Shown here piece after piece: positions 17,298 through 25,860 of a stretch of DNA of 64,000 nucleotides. Under the pieces are notes generated by a model. That model was not told where the DNA came from and did not search any database. It saw only the letters and a list, made by a program, of their open reading frames with translations. Where the stretch lies: the NCBI GenBank assembly GCA_038133845.1, contig JAYPUA010000004.1, positions 80,890 to 144,889 of the forward strand. The letters are read 5' to 3'. The number at the start of each line of letters is the position of its first letter. The stretch's first letter is position 1. Source of the DNA: JAYPUA01 sp038133845 (GTDB lineage: Bacteria > SAR324 > NAC60-12). Both the position numbers and the translations under genes were made by a program.

Positions 17298-18590
17298 CTA
17301 ACCCATCGCATCCGGAATAAACAGCACCAGCCAGGGCACCAGCACCAGCACGGCCAAGCGGATCACGTCGGCGATCAGGAAGGGGATGACTCCGCGGAAG
17401 ATGGTTTGGGTGGGCACCTCCGGAAGGACCGAGCGGAGCACAAACACGTTCAGCCCGATCGGCGGCGTGATCAGGCTGATCTCGGTCACGACGACGACGA
17501 TCACTCCGAACCAGATGAGGTCGTACCCAAGGTCTGCAACCAGCGGATAGAAGATCGGGACTGTCAGCAAGATCATCGACAGGCTCTCCAGGACCGCTCC
17601 CAAAACCAGATAGATCAGCAGGATGATCCCGATCACGGCCAGCGGAGCCAAGCCGGAGTCCTGAACCCAGTCCGAGAGGTCGCTGGGCAGCCCGGCGATG
17701 TTGACGAAGTTGGAGAAGAGGATCGCTCCGATGAGGATGAAGAACATCATCGCCGTGGTATGCGTGGACTCCACCAGCACTGAAAAGAGCATTCTCCGGT
17801 TCAGCTTGCCCCGCAGCCACGTGAAGGCAAACGCTCCAGAGGCTCCGATGCCCGCAGCTTCTGTCGGAGTGAACACCCCCAGGTAGATCCCACCAATCAC
17901 CAGCGCAAACAAGGAGAGGATGCCCCAGACTCCCTTGAGGAGCCGGAAACGCTCTCCCATCGGAAGCGGCTCGGCACTGGGCCCCAACTCCGGCTTGATC
18001 GTGGTCGTGACCCAGACGGCTCCCATGTATCCCAGAATGCCAAGGACTCCCGGCAGGATTCCGGCAGCGAACAGCTTCCCGATGTCCTGCTGCGTCATCA
18101 CTCCGTAGAGCACCAGGATCACGCTGGGTGGAATCAGGATGCCCAGCGTTCCTCCCGCAGCGATCACTCCGGAGGCCAGCGAGTCGGCATAGCCGTAGCG
18201 GCGCATCGAGGGCATGGTCACCTTGGCCATCGTTGCTGCCGTGGCCAGCGAGCTTCCGCAGACCGCGCTGAAGCCGCCACAAGCGACGGCGGTGGCCATC
18301 GCCAAGCCACCTCTTCGGTGCCCAAGCCAGGCGTTTGATGCGGCATACAGTTCGTCAGAGAGCCCGGCGTAGGTGACCAGATTTCCCATCAGGATGAACA
18401 GGGGCACCACGGAAAGGCCATAGTCCATTCCCGTCTCCAGCGTCACCTGGGCCACCAGCGAAAACGCAGGATCCCACCCGATCATCAACCCCAGGCCTCC
18501 GAACCCGACAACTGCCATGGCAAACGCGATAGGCAGCCCCAGAAACATGATGGCAAGCAAGAAGAGGATGCCGGTCAGCCAAAACTCGAT
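17298..18590 (-). CDS. dctM: TRAP transporter large permease subunit
   Basis: The 12-helix DctM-type subunit of a TRAP carboxylate importer, driven by ion gradients together with DctQ and the periplasmic DctP. It has family features such as GLSDELYAASNAWLGHRRGG, GFSAVCGSS, ASGVIAAGGTLGILIPPS and the C-terminal PPIGLNVFVL. The earliest standard start (TTG at 18560) cuts into the first helix. The frame stays open upstream, and an ATC at 18590 sits 4 bases after GGAGG and would give a 430-residue protein. The annotated start is therefore a possible AUC start and uncertain. The stop lies directly beside the assembly gap. Confidence 0.9.
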   Translation of the reverse strand: MEFWLTGILFLLAIMFLGLPIAFAMAVVGFGGLGLMIGWDPAFSLVAQVTLETGMDYGLSVVPLFILMGNLVTYAGLSDELYAASNAWLGHRRGGLAMATAVACGGFSAVCGSSLATAATMAKVTMPSMRRYGYADSLASGVIAAGGTLGILIPPSVILVLYGVMTQQDIGKLFAAGILPGVLGILGYMGAVWVTTTIKPELGPSAEPLPMGERFRLLKGVWGILSLFALVIGGIYLGVFTPTEAAGIGASGAFAFTWLRGKLNRRMLFSVLVESTHTTAMMFFILIGAILFSNFVNIAGLPSDLSDWVQDSGLAPLAVIGIILLIYLVLGAVLESLSMILLTVPIFYPLVADLGYDLIWFGVIVVVVTEISLITPPIGLNVFVLRSVLPEVPTQTIFRGVIPFLIADVIRLAVLVLVPWLVLFIPDAMG

Positions 18591-18663
18591 GAGACCTCCA
18601 GGGAAAGAAGAGCGGATGTGAGGAGCGGGAGACCGGGGGGCCCCACCGCCTGAATGGACGGCC

Positions 18664-19170
18664 TCATGAAAACGAGCGCCGCAAGATGCGCCACGCCTGC
18701 AAGACCGCGAGCGCGGCGCTGATACCGATCAGCGCGGCCGAGAGGTAGCCCACCGGTGCCAGCGGAATGAGCAGGTAGGCCGTCTCGTCACCATACTCTG
18801 CCATCTCCTCGGCCTTGACCCAGACACGCCAAGTCATCACGACCAAGACCGCAGCCATGGTGAGCGAGGTCAGAATTTGCTGTGTGCGCAGCGCTCTTGG
18901 AGAGAGGCGCTGAATGAACAGGTTGACCGAAACGTGCTCCCCGGAGCGGGTGACCAGTGGCAGCCCTGCAAAAATCAGGGAGGCCATCAGGATTTCGGTC
19001 ACCTCAAACGCTCCGGGCACAGGCGCGTTGAGCAGGTAACGGCCCAACACGTCCACGAAGGTCAGCCCCATCATGCTCAAGAGCATCAAAGACGCAACCC
19101 CTCCCAGAGCGAGGTCCAGCCAATCGGATTTGGAGGCCGATGAACCGACCTCCGGGGCTTCTGTACTCAC
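18664..19170 (-). CDS. dctQ: TRAP transporter small permease subunit
   Basis: The 168-residue, four-helix DctQ-type subunit that binds the large permease in the inner membrane. Typical elements are TFVDVLGRYLLNAPVPGAFEVTEILMASLIFAGLP and GEHVSVNLFIQRLSP. Its GTG start overlaps the stop of the binding-protein gene by 4 bases (GTGA), which implies translational coupling. A 73-base space separates it from the large subunit. Confidence 0.92.
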   Translation of the reverse strand: MSTEAPEVGSSASKSDWLDLALGGVASLMLLSMMGLTFVDVLGRYLLNAPVPGAFEVTEILMASLIFAGLPLVTRSGEHVSVNLFIQRLSPRALRTQQILTSLTMAAVLVVMTWRVWVKAEEMAEYGDETAYLLIPLAPVGYLSAALIGISAALAVLQAWRILRRSFS

Positions 19171-20183
19171 GGGCGATAGGCTGCCGCTTCAGCACGGAGC
19201 ATGGCCAGGGCCGCTTTCCCGTCAACGCCCTTGTCCGCCAAGCGTTGAAGTACCGTGGACTCGATTCCGGCGAGAGTGCTCTTCAACTCGCCCATCAGCT
19301 TCGGGCTGGCGTTGTTGATGCTCATGCCGCCTTCCTTCATGCCCGCCACCCCTTCTTCGTCTGCCCGGTCCCAGCCTTTTCCGGCCAGCTTGGCAAACGC
19401 CTCTCCGGAGACACTGTCAACCGCCTGCTGATCTGCCGAGCTGAGCCGATCCCACTTGCGCTGATTCATCACCAGGAAGAAGCTTGTGTTGTACATCCCT
19501 CCCGGAATCAACGTCGCGTAGCGCAGGACCTTGTTGATCTTGAAGGAGGCGATGGACTCCTTGGGGAAGAAGATCCCGTCTGCGACTCCGCGGGAGAGGA
19601 TCTCGTAGGACTCGCTGGCCGGCTTGAGCAGCGTCACCACCCCGAGCGCCTTGCCCACATCGTTGACCACGCCCCCGCCCACGCGGATCTTCATTCCTTC
19701 AAGATCGGAGAGTTGGCTGATCGGCTTTGCAATGGTGTAGATGTGTCCGGGACCATGGGTGAAGACGCCCAGCAGTTTGGTGCCCTCATGCTCACTGACG
19801 CCTGCGAGGTACTTCTCGTGGGTGCGCCAGTAGGCCACAGAGATGGCCTCGGCGCTCTCTCCCAAAAACGGAATCTCCGCAATCTGCGTGGCCACAAAGC
19901 GTCCGGGGGTGTAGCCGTGCACTCCCAGAGTCACATCGGCGATCCCATCGCGGGCCAGATCGTAGTGGCTTGGTGGCTTGCCCAGTGGCTTGGCCAGAAT
20001 GTCCACCACCACGTTCCCGTTGCTCGCCTTGGCCACGCTGTCGGCCCAGGGCTTGATCATGTAGACCGTGATCGGGTGCGTCGGCGGTAGCCAGTTGGAA
20101 AAGCGCAAAGTGGTCTTCGCGTGAACCGCCGTGGATACCGATAGGAGGCCTGCCAGGAGGGCGGCACCAAAGAGTTTTCTCAT
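19167..20183 (-). CDS. dctP: TRAP transporter substrate-binding protein
   Basis: A 338-residue periplasmic binding protein of the DctP family. A signal peptide of about 22 residues ends in VHA. The mature part begins KTTLRFSNWLPPTHP. The signature region is DLEGMKIRVGGGVVNDVGKALG, with the Arg that binds the substrate carboxylate in KIRV, followed by the family motif around ADGIFFPKESIASFKI. The ligand should be an organic acid. The start at 20183 is set by AAAGGAGAG; a longer frame would add 19 residues before the signal peptide. It lies in the catabolic operon, downstream of the acyl-CoA synthetase. Confidence 0.92.
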   Translation of the reverse strand: MRKLFGAALLAGLLSVSTAVHAKTTLRFSNWLPPTHPITVYMIKPWADSVAKASNGNVVVDILAKPLGKPPSHYDLARDGIADVTLGVHGYTPGRFVATQIAEIPFLGESAEAISVAYWRTHEKYLAGVSEHEGTKLLGVFTHGPGHIYTIAKPISQLSDLEGMKIRVGGGVVNDVGKALGVVTLLKPASESYEILSRGVADGIFFPKESIASFKINKVLRYATLIPGGMYNTSFFLVMNQRKWDRLSSADQQAVDSVSGEAFAKLAGKGWDRADEEGVAGMKEGGMSINNASPKLMGELKSTLAGIESTVLQRLADKGVDGKAALAMLRAEAAAYRP

Positions 20184-20236
20184 GTCTCTCCTTTCAATCA
20201 AAAAATGAAGCCTCAGGGCTTCCGGAAGGCTACAGA

Positions 20237-21781
20237 TCATTCTGCAGCACGGTGTTGCGCCTGTTGACGCAGCTCATACTTGAGCACCTTGCCCATTGTG
20301 TTTCGGGGCAGGGCAGGCAAAAAGATAACGTCCTTCGGGTGCTTGAAGCGAGCCAGCCGGTTCTGGAACATCGCCATCACCTGTTTCGTATCCAGCGATT
20401 TCCCGGGCTTGCACTCCAGAAAGACCACCGGGACTTCGCCCCAGCCAGAATCCGGACGCGCGACCACTGCGGCATCTGCCACGGCTGGGTGATCTCTCAG
20501 AATCGCCTCCAACTCTGCAGAGTAGATGTTCTCTCCCCCCGAGATGATGATGTCCTTCTTGCGATCGTGGATGGTGATAAACCCCTCCGGATCGCGGTAC
20601 CCGACATCTCCGGTCCGGAACCAGCCTTCCGAGAAGGCCTCTGCCGTGGCCTGGGCGTCACCCCAGTATTCAAGCATCACGTTCGGACCGCGGACCCAAA
20701 GCTCTCCGGACTCTCCCGGAGGGACCGCCTGCCCGGACTCGCCGACAATCTTTACCTCGCAGTGAAGCGCGGGCTTCCCGGTGGAGCCGATGTGGTGCCA
20801 GGCGTCCTCACGTCGCAACACCGCAGCAATGGGACAAGTCTCCGTGGAGCCATAGACCTGCCCCACCGGGACTCCGTGCCGGTGAAAGCCTTCGATCAGA
20901 TCCGCAGGAACCACGGACGAGCCGGTGACCACCATCCGCAGGCTGCTCAGGTCGCTGGGCTCCCACTCCGGATGCTGCAGCAGCGCCTGCATGGTCACCG
21001 GTACGAGCAAGAGCAGGTCCGGATGAACCTCTCGGACCAATTTCAGAGTCAGCCCCGGATCAAAGCGGGGGGTGAGCACCACCTCGGCGCCGACATAGAG
21101 CGCGGGGGTCGTCTGGATGTTCAGCGGCCCGACATGAAAGAAGGGCAGCACCGAGAGGACCCGATCCCGGCTGCTCAGGTCGTGCAGATGTACCGAGTTG
21201 AGCGCATTCCAGAACAGGGCTTCCTGGGTCAGCACCGCGCCCTTGGGGCGTCCGGTGGTTCCGGAGGTGTACACGACCAGCCACGGGCTGTCGAGCCCTA
21301 CGTTCGGGTTGGCGTCGTCCGGGCCGTCTCCTTCAAGCAGGCTTTCGTGGGAGCACCACCCGGAAGCCTCAAACTCCAGAGAAACGCAGCGGCACTCCGG
21401 GACCGCCTGTTCAATCTCACGGGCGTGCTTCTGAAAGTCAGCCTCGAGCACCAGCACATGTGCTCCGGAGTTGCGCACGATGTAGACGTGCTCTTGCGGA
21501 GCCAGGCGCCAGTTGAGCGGAACCAGCATCGCTCCCAGACGCGCGCAGGCAAAGAGCAGCGCCAGCAAATCCGGGTGGTTGTAGCCGAGAAAGGCGACCC
21601 GGTCTCCACGCCCGACACCCAAGGTGTGCTTGAGCCCACGGGCCCAGCCCCGGACACGCCGGTCCAGGTCAGAGTAGCTCCAGACCTCCTCCGCTTCCGG
21701 CTTGCGGAAAAACCGGAGCGCGGGCTTGTCCGGAGTGAATGCGGCGTGCTGTTCGATCCAACGTGAGGCGTTGGGGCTCAC
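20237..21781 (-). CDS. AMP-forming acyl-CoA synthetase
   Basis: A 514-residue ANL-superfamily ligase that activates a carboxylic acid to its CoA thioester through an acyl-AMP. Motifs: the P-loop YTSGTTGRPKG, YGSTE, the TGD of GWFRTGDVGY, DRKKDIIISGGENIYS and the C-terminal catalytic Lys in NTMGKVLK. The substrate may be an aromatic or medium-chain acid. Start: GTG at 21781 overlaps the upstream hydrolase stop as GTGA and has GGGGAGG 6 bases before it, so it is preferred over the TTG five codons earlier. Position in the operon suggests it acts on the acid imported by the TRAP system. Confidence 0.9.
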   Translation of the reverse strand: MSPNASRWIEQHAAFTPDKPALRFFRKPEAEEVWSYSDLDRRVRGWARGLKHTLGVGRGDRVAFLGYNHPDLLALLFACARLGAMLVPLNWRLAPQEHVYIVRNSGAHVLVLEADFQKHAREIEQAVPECRCVSLEFEASGWCSHESLLEGDGPDDANPNVGLDSPWLVVYTSGTTGRPKGAVLTQEALFWNALNSVHLHDLSSRDRVLSVLPFFHVGPLNIQTTPALYVGAEVVLTPRFDPGLTLKLVREVHPDLLLLVPVTMQALLQHPEWEPSDLSSLRMVVTGSSVVPADLIEGFHRHGVPVGQVYGSTETCPIAAVLRREDAWHHIGSTGKPALHCEVKIVGESGQAVPPGESGELWVRGPNVMLEYWGDAQATAEAFSEGWFRTGDVGYRDPEGFITIHDRKKDIIISGGENIYSAELEAILRDHPAVADAAVVARPDSGWGEVPVVFLECKPGKSLDTKQVMAMFQNRLARFKHPKDVIFLPALPRNTMGKVLKYELRQQAQHRAAE

Positions 21782-22524
21782 GAAAGGCCTCCCCAAAAGA
21801 GTTCCAGTTCTTGGTTGAAGCGCTCCGGACGTTCCAGCGGGACCAGATGCCCGGTCTCTTCATACGTCACAAACCGCGCCCCCGGGATCCGGCTGGCCAT
21901 CCGTTGCATCACCCCTGCCGGAGCGTTGGTGTCCTGCGCTCCGGCAACCAGCAGCGTCGGAGCGGCGATCTCGGACAGGTGTGCTCTTCGGTCAAAGGCA
22001 ACCAAGGCTCGCAGCGCCTGCTCGTAGGCGGCGTTGGGCACCTGACGCATGCTCTGGAGGGCGCACGCTCGCCCTTCCGGATTTGCCGAGGCGGCGCTCA
22101 TGCGGGAGATGGCGTCCTCCGCCAGATCGGCAAGCGTCTTCCCTGCCTGCAGAGGTGCGAGGCGCTGCTTTAGGAACTCACGCTGCCACTCTCCGTCGGG
22201 ACGTCCAAAGGCGGGACTGGTGGCGACCAACGTCAGGGAGCGGACCCACTCGGGATGCTGAAATGCGATCTCCTGCGCCAGCATGCCGCCCAGAGAATGT
22301 CCGACCCAGTGCACAGGTTCAAGATCAAAACCGCCCACGCTCTGCGCCAGATAGTCGGGGAGGTCTGCCAGCGTCTCGTAATCCCAGGATGCCGTGCCCC
22401 CATATCCGGGGAGATCCCAGGCGATGCACTCGCAAGTGTTGGAGAAGTGCCGAAGCTGCAGGGCCCAAGAGGAGGCATCGGTGCCGACTCCATGCAGAAA
22501 GACGACTTTGGGGCAGGAGTTCAT
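21778..22524 (-). CDS. alpha/beta hydrolase, NicD/PcaD-like
   Basis: A 248-residue alpha/beta hydrolase. The oxyanion motif is LHGVG, the nucleophile S77 lies in GHSLGG, the acid in GAQDTN and the His in EETGHLVPLE. It resembles 3-oxoadipate enol-lactonase and N-formylmaleamate deformylase (NicD). Its start overlaps the stop of the NicX-like gene (ATGA). In nicotinate degradation NicX and NicD act one after the other, so deformylation of the ring-opened product is the most attractive role. That is inference from gene order; the fold alone cannot decide substrate. Confidence 0.85.
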   Translation of the reverse strand: MNSCPKVVFLHGVGTDASSWALQLRHFSNTCECIAWDLPGYGGTASWDYETLADLPDYLAQSVGGFDLEPVHWVGHSLGGMLAQEIAFQHPEWVRSLTLVATSPAFGRPDGEWQREFLKQRLAPLQAGKTLADLAEDAISRMSAASANPEGRACALQSMRQVPNAAYEQALRALVAFDRRAHLSEIAAPTLLVAGAQDTNAPAGVMQRMASRIPGARFVTYEETGHLVPLERPERFNQELELFWGGLS

Positions 22525-23573
22525 CTGCCGGCCAGCTCGCCCTGAAGGACTCCGGCGGCAATGATCTGCTCATCATCCAGCCAGACGTCACACCCACGAA
22601 GCGGCAGGTCGAAGTGCCCCAGCGTGTGACGACCGGCGAACTCGTTCGCACCGGTTGAGTAGAGGAAATTCCCGGCAAAGGCGCGCAATTCGGTGCCGTT
22701 GGTGTCACGCTGGTCGTACATTGCCAAAGCCTCGTAGCGTGCGCGAGGGTTCATCCCCCAGCCCACGTGCGAGACCGCGTAGGCCTCCGGGTCGTCCCAC
22801 GCAGCGAAGTAGCGTCGCATCAACTCGGCGTCGGTGCCTTCTCCCTCGATCCGGGTGACGTAGTCGTCCTCGATCTGTAGTGTGACCGGACGCTCCAGGT
22901 AGCGCTTGAAGGTCAGGTTGGCGTCTCCGGCATCAAGCACCAAAGTCCCCCGGACGCTGTGAGCCTTGGGGAAGATGACCACCAGGCCGGCAGGCCAGTG
23001 CGTGACCGTTCCGGGACGTTGCGTGGTGCCCCAGACTCCGGCAACCGGAGCATCTGCAAGATCCACCTGCAGGCGGGTTCCGGCTTCGGAGGTCACCTTC
23101 ATCACCGAGGCGGCCTTGGCCTTGCGAGCCGCCAGTTTGACCTGCCCCTCCAACTCCGGGGTCGGCACCGTGCGCTCCAGAGCATCCGGATGCTCGTTGC
23201 TGACCATGAGGACACGTGCACCGCCCTTGAGGATGTCGGGAAGCTCCGGGGCGTGGAGCAGCCCCTCAACCGTGCAATCGATCACCACGGTGCTCGCTGC
23301 AAGCGCCTGAACAGCCGGGCCAAGGTGCTGAATCGCGTGGGAGGCTCCCGTGGAGCGGATGGGCACCGGGGCGATCTGCTTCGGGGTCGGCAGCACCAGG
23401 TGAAACGGCCGGGCCTTCAGCTCCAGCAGCGCCAACTCGGCGAGGCGCACGTTGACCTCCCGGGACTGCGTCTCTGAGAGAATGGCCACCGGATCACCCG
23501 GAGCGATGGCGCATCCGGAGAAGGTTTGGCAAAACGCCTCGACCCAGCGTCGTTCGATACGATCCCGGAGCAT
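22521..23573 (-). CDS. nicX: NicX-like 2,5-dihydroxypyridine 5,6-dioxygenase (M29-like fold)
   Basis: A 350-residue protein, the same length as Pseudomonas NicX. NicX is a non-heme Fe(II) enzyme that opens 2,5-dihydroxypyridine to N-formylmaleamate. From memory of the Pseudomonas sequence the C-terminal half matches closely: HWPAG (192-196), GTLVLDAGD, SHVGWG with H269, RAFAGNFLYSTGAN, and HFDLPLR with H320 and D322. These correspond to the reported Fe ligands H265, H318 and D320. The family is often mis-annotated as leucyl aminopeptidase (M29). Its ATG overlaps the upstream dehydrogenase stop by one base (TGATG). The exact ring substrate is not proven. Confidence 0.8.
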   Translation of the reverse strand: MLRDRIERRWVEAFCQTFSGCAIAPGDPVAILSETQSREVNVRLAELALLELKARPFHLVLPTPKQIAPVPIRSTGASHAIQHLGPAVQALAASTVVIDCTVEGLLHAPELPDILKGGARVLMVSNEHPDALERTVPTPELEGQVKLAARKAKAASVMKVTSEAGTRLQVDLADAPVAGVWGTTQRPGTVTHWPAGLVVIFPKAHSVRGTLVLDAGDANLTFKRYLERPVTLQIEDDYVTRIEGEGTDAELMRRYFAAWDDPEAYAVSHVGWGMNPRARYEALAMYDQRDTNGTELRAFAGNFLYSTGANEFAGRHTLGHFDLPLRGCDVWLDDEQIIAAGVLQGELAGR

Positions 23574-24826
23574 CAGTCGTCTTTCTCGCCGCGCTCATAG
23601 AGGCTCTCGATGCCCAGACGCTCCAGGCTGATCTCCGCGCTCCAGGGCAGCATCAGTGACCCGCAGCGGCTGTCGCGATACATGCGCTCAAGCGGGAGCG
23701 TCTTGAGCATCGAGTGCCCGCCGCAGGTCCGGATGGCCATCTGACACAGGGCGTTGGCATTTTCCATCACGGAGTACTGCGCCGCATAGGCCCGCAGGCG
23801 CTCCTCCTTGCTCGGGTCTACACGGGCCTCGCTGATGGACTGAAACCAGAGCGCCTTCGTCTGCTCCAGCATGATCTTCATCTGGGCCACGGAGAGTTGC
23901 TTGACGGGGTGCATGCGACGTTTCATTCCACGGGTCTCCGGAATCTCTCCGCGCAGGTATTTGATGGTGAAGTCAAAGGCTCCCTGCATCAGTCCCATGT
24001 AGGTCGGAGTGAGCGTCATGAACATGTGCGGCCAGCGCACCGCGGCCTGGTGATAGATCCCCGGCGGCATGAGTTGCGCGTCCTCCGGGACGAAGACCTC
24101 TTCAAAGGTCAGGGTCCGAGAGACCGTCCCCCGCATCCCCAGTGGGTCCCACTCTCCGGAGACGTTACAGCCCTCCGCATCGGCCGGGATGGCAATGTAG
24201 AGGGTGTCGCGCCGGCTCGCCTCGGCCTTGTCTTCAGTGGCCAGGACGCCGTAGTAGTGCGCAGACCCGGAGAGTGAGGCGAAGACCTTCCTCCCGTTGA
24301 CCCGCCACCCTCCTTCGACGCGTTTGGCCAAAGTCCCAAAGGGCATCTTCCCTGAGGCTGCGGCGTTGCCTTCGGAAAAGGGCTGGGCGTAGATCTTTCC
24401 CTGGTTGAGGATCCGGTCATAATGCACGGACCGATGCCGGTGGTGCTGCTCTCGCTGGGCGGGGGTGAGCTCGAGCGCATCCGTCAAGGATCCGCTCCAG
24501 AGCGTGGAGCAGATGTGCATGTTGAAGGTCAGCGCCGTCGCGCCGCAGTAGCGCCCGATCTCCGCGGCCGTGAGCATGTAGGTCTTCAGGTCAGCGCCCA
24601 GCCCGCCGTCGTCTTCCGGAATGCAGAGCCCAAACAGCCCGGCCTGATAAAGGTCTTCGTAGTTTTCTGTGGGGAAAATGGCTTCGCGGTCCCAGCGTGT
24701 GGCGCGTGGTGCAAAGCGTTCTTGAGCCAGCGCCCGAGCCTGCGAGGTCAGCGCGACCTGCTGCTCCGTGAGGTCCCAGGACTCCGGAGCAAAGATCGGT
24801 TGGTCTGTGGAAAGGTGGTCGAACAT
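23573..24826 (-). CDS. acyl-CoA dehydrogenase family flavoprotein
   Basis: A 417-residue flavoprotein of the acyl-CoA dehydrogenase superfamily, the first gene of the operon. It has the N-terminal helical domain (FGLCIPEDDGGLG), the middle beta domain (WDPLGMRGTVSRTLTFEEVFVPED) and the C-terminal helical bundle with RTCGGHSMLKTLPLERMYRDSRCGSLM. The position of the classical catalytic Glu is not clear by eye, so it could be a dehydrogenase or a flavin monooxygenase of the same fold (hydroxylase type). It may act before ring cleavage. CGGAGAT lies 9 bases before the ATG. Confidence 0.88.
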   Translation of the reverse strand: MFDHLSTDQPIFAPESWDLTEQQVALTSQARALAQERFAPRATRWDREAIFPTENYEDLYQAGLFGLCIPEDDGGLGADLKTYMLTAAEIGRYCGATALTFNMHICSTLWSGSLTDALELTPAQREQHHRHRSVHYDRILNQGKIYAQPFSEGNAAASGKMPFGTLAKRVEGGWRVNGRKVFASLSGSAHYYGVLATEDKAEASRRDTLYIAIPADAEGCNVSGEWDPLGMRGTVSRTLTFEEVFVPEDAQLMPPGIYHQAAVRWPHMFMTLTPTYMGLMQGAFDFTIKYLRGEIPETRGMKRRMHPVKQLSVAQMKIMLEQTKALWFQSISEARVDPSKEERLRAYAAQYSVMENANALCQMAIRTCGGHSMLKTLPLERMYRDSRCGSLMLPWSAEISLERLGIESLYERGEKDD

Positions 24827-24843
24827 GCGTCAGTATCTCCGTA

Positions 24844-24866
24844 AAACGTTTGAACCTTAAAATATA
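24844..24866 (-). promoter_or_regulatory. possible promoter and operator of the catabolic operon
   Basis: Read on the minus strand, an extended -10 (TG-TATATT, 24866-24861) precedes the dehydrogenase gene, without a convincing -35. Just downstream lies the perfect palindrome AAACGTTT (24844-24851), between the -10 and the ATG, a plausible repressor site. No regulator gene is adjacent. Confidence 0.3.
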
Positions 24867-24998
24867 CACCGCACGGGAGTCAAGGCTGAATGCCGAATCC
24901 CATCGTCCCCTGAAGGTCGGGGAATAAAATGCTTGAGCTTTCACAGAGAAAGCGAGATGCTGTGCAGTTTGTTTTGTGCTGAACCGTAGGAGATCCGA

Positions 24999-25307
24999 AT
25001 GACTTATGTTGTGACTTCAAACTGCCTCAAGTGCAAGTATACCGACTGCGTGGAGGTCTGCCCAGTGGAAGCTTTCCACGAGGGGCCGGAAATGCTGTAC
25101 ATCAACCCCGAGACCTGCATCGACTGCAACGCCTGTGTGGAAGAGTGTCCGGTTGAGGCGATCTATGCCGATGTGGACGTTCCGGACGACCTGCAGGAGT
25201 ATGTGGACCTCAACGCCGAGGGCAGCCTGAATCACCCGGTCATCACGGAGAAGCAGGATCCGCTGCCCACAGCTCGGACTCTGGAAGAAATCCGCGCCGC
25301 CGGATGA
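24999..25307 (+). CDS. fdxA: seven-iron ferredoxin FdxA
   Basis: A 102-residue [3Fe-4S][4Fe-4S] ferredoxin, a small soluble electron carrier. Cysteine pattern: CLKCKYTDCVEVCPV and CIDCNACVEECPV, the order of FdxA proteins from Proteobacteria, followed by the usual extra 40-residue tail. AGGAG precedes the ATG. It is divergent from the catabolic operon with a shared 172-base upstream region, so it could serve as an electron donor for it; that is only positional. The yceD gene follows three bases after the stop. Confidence 0.94.
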   Translation: MTYVVTSNCLKCKYTDCVEVCPVEAFHEGPEMLYINPETCIDCNACVEECPVEAIYADVDVPDDLQEYVDLNAEGSLNHPVITEKQDPLPTARTLEEIRAAG

Positions 25308-25310
25308 GCA

Positions 25311-25847
25311 ATGTCCTTGCGAATTCGTGTTCGCGAGATCCCCTCCAGCCATGACCTGGAGTATTCCGGGAGCCTGAATGCGGAAGAGACCTCGCGCCTT
25401 CGTGAAGAAGACCGCAAGCCGGAAACGGACTTCTCATTCAGCAGCACCTTGCGGCGTGATCGTGAGACCGTCTTCTTCCGGGGACAAATTTCCGGGAGTG
25501 TCCAACTGAGCTGCGCGCTCTGCCTGGAGCCCGTGTCCTGGACCGTTCAGGAGTCCTTCGCGCTGATCCTGCTCCCGGAGCACCTGCAGCAACGCCTGGC
25601 TCCAGAGGTGACGCTGCGTGCAGAGGAGATGGACACCGATTACTACACCGACGATGAGTTGGACCTGAGCGTGTTGCTTGAGGAGCAGGTGCTGCTCAAC
25701 CTGCCAATCAAGCCGCTGTGCCAGGAAAATTGTCAGGGGCTTTGCTCCGGATGTGGAATCAACCTCAACCGAGACGCATGTGCCTGCCCGAGTCCGGACT
25801 ACTCAGAAAGTCCCTTTGCTGTTCTGTTGAACAAAACTCCTTCTTGA
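25311..25847 (+). CDS. yceD: DUF177 (YceD) family protein
   Basis: A 178-residue member of the DUF177/YceD family, which nearly always precedes rpmF and is linked to 23S rRNA accumulation. It has CALCLEPVSW in the middle and the C-terminal zinc-type pattern PLCQENCQGLCSGCGINLNRDAC. It lies 14 bases before rpmF and three bases after fdxA. Confidence 0.9.
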   Translation: MSLRIRVREIPSSHDLEYSGSLNAEETSRLREEDRKPETDFSFSSTLRRDRETVFFRGQISGSVQLSCALCLEPVSWTVQESFALILLPEHLQQRLAPEVTLRAEEMDTDYYTDDELDLSVLLEEQVLLNLPIKPLCQENCQGLCSGCGINLNRDACACPSPDYSESPFAVLLNKTPS

Positions 25848-25860
25848 ACTGAAAGGAACC

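Noticed and set aside
22521..23573. annotation as leucyl aminopeptidase (M29)
   Set aside because: The C-terminal half follows NicX closely, with its three iron ligands; the peptidase name comes only from the shared fold.
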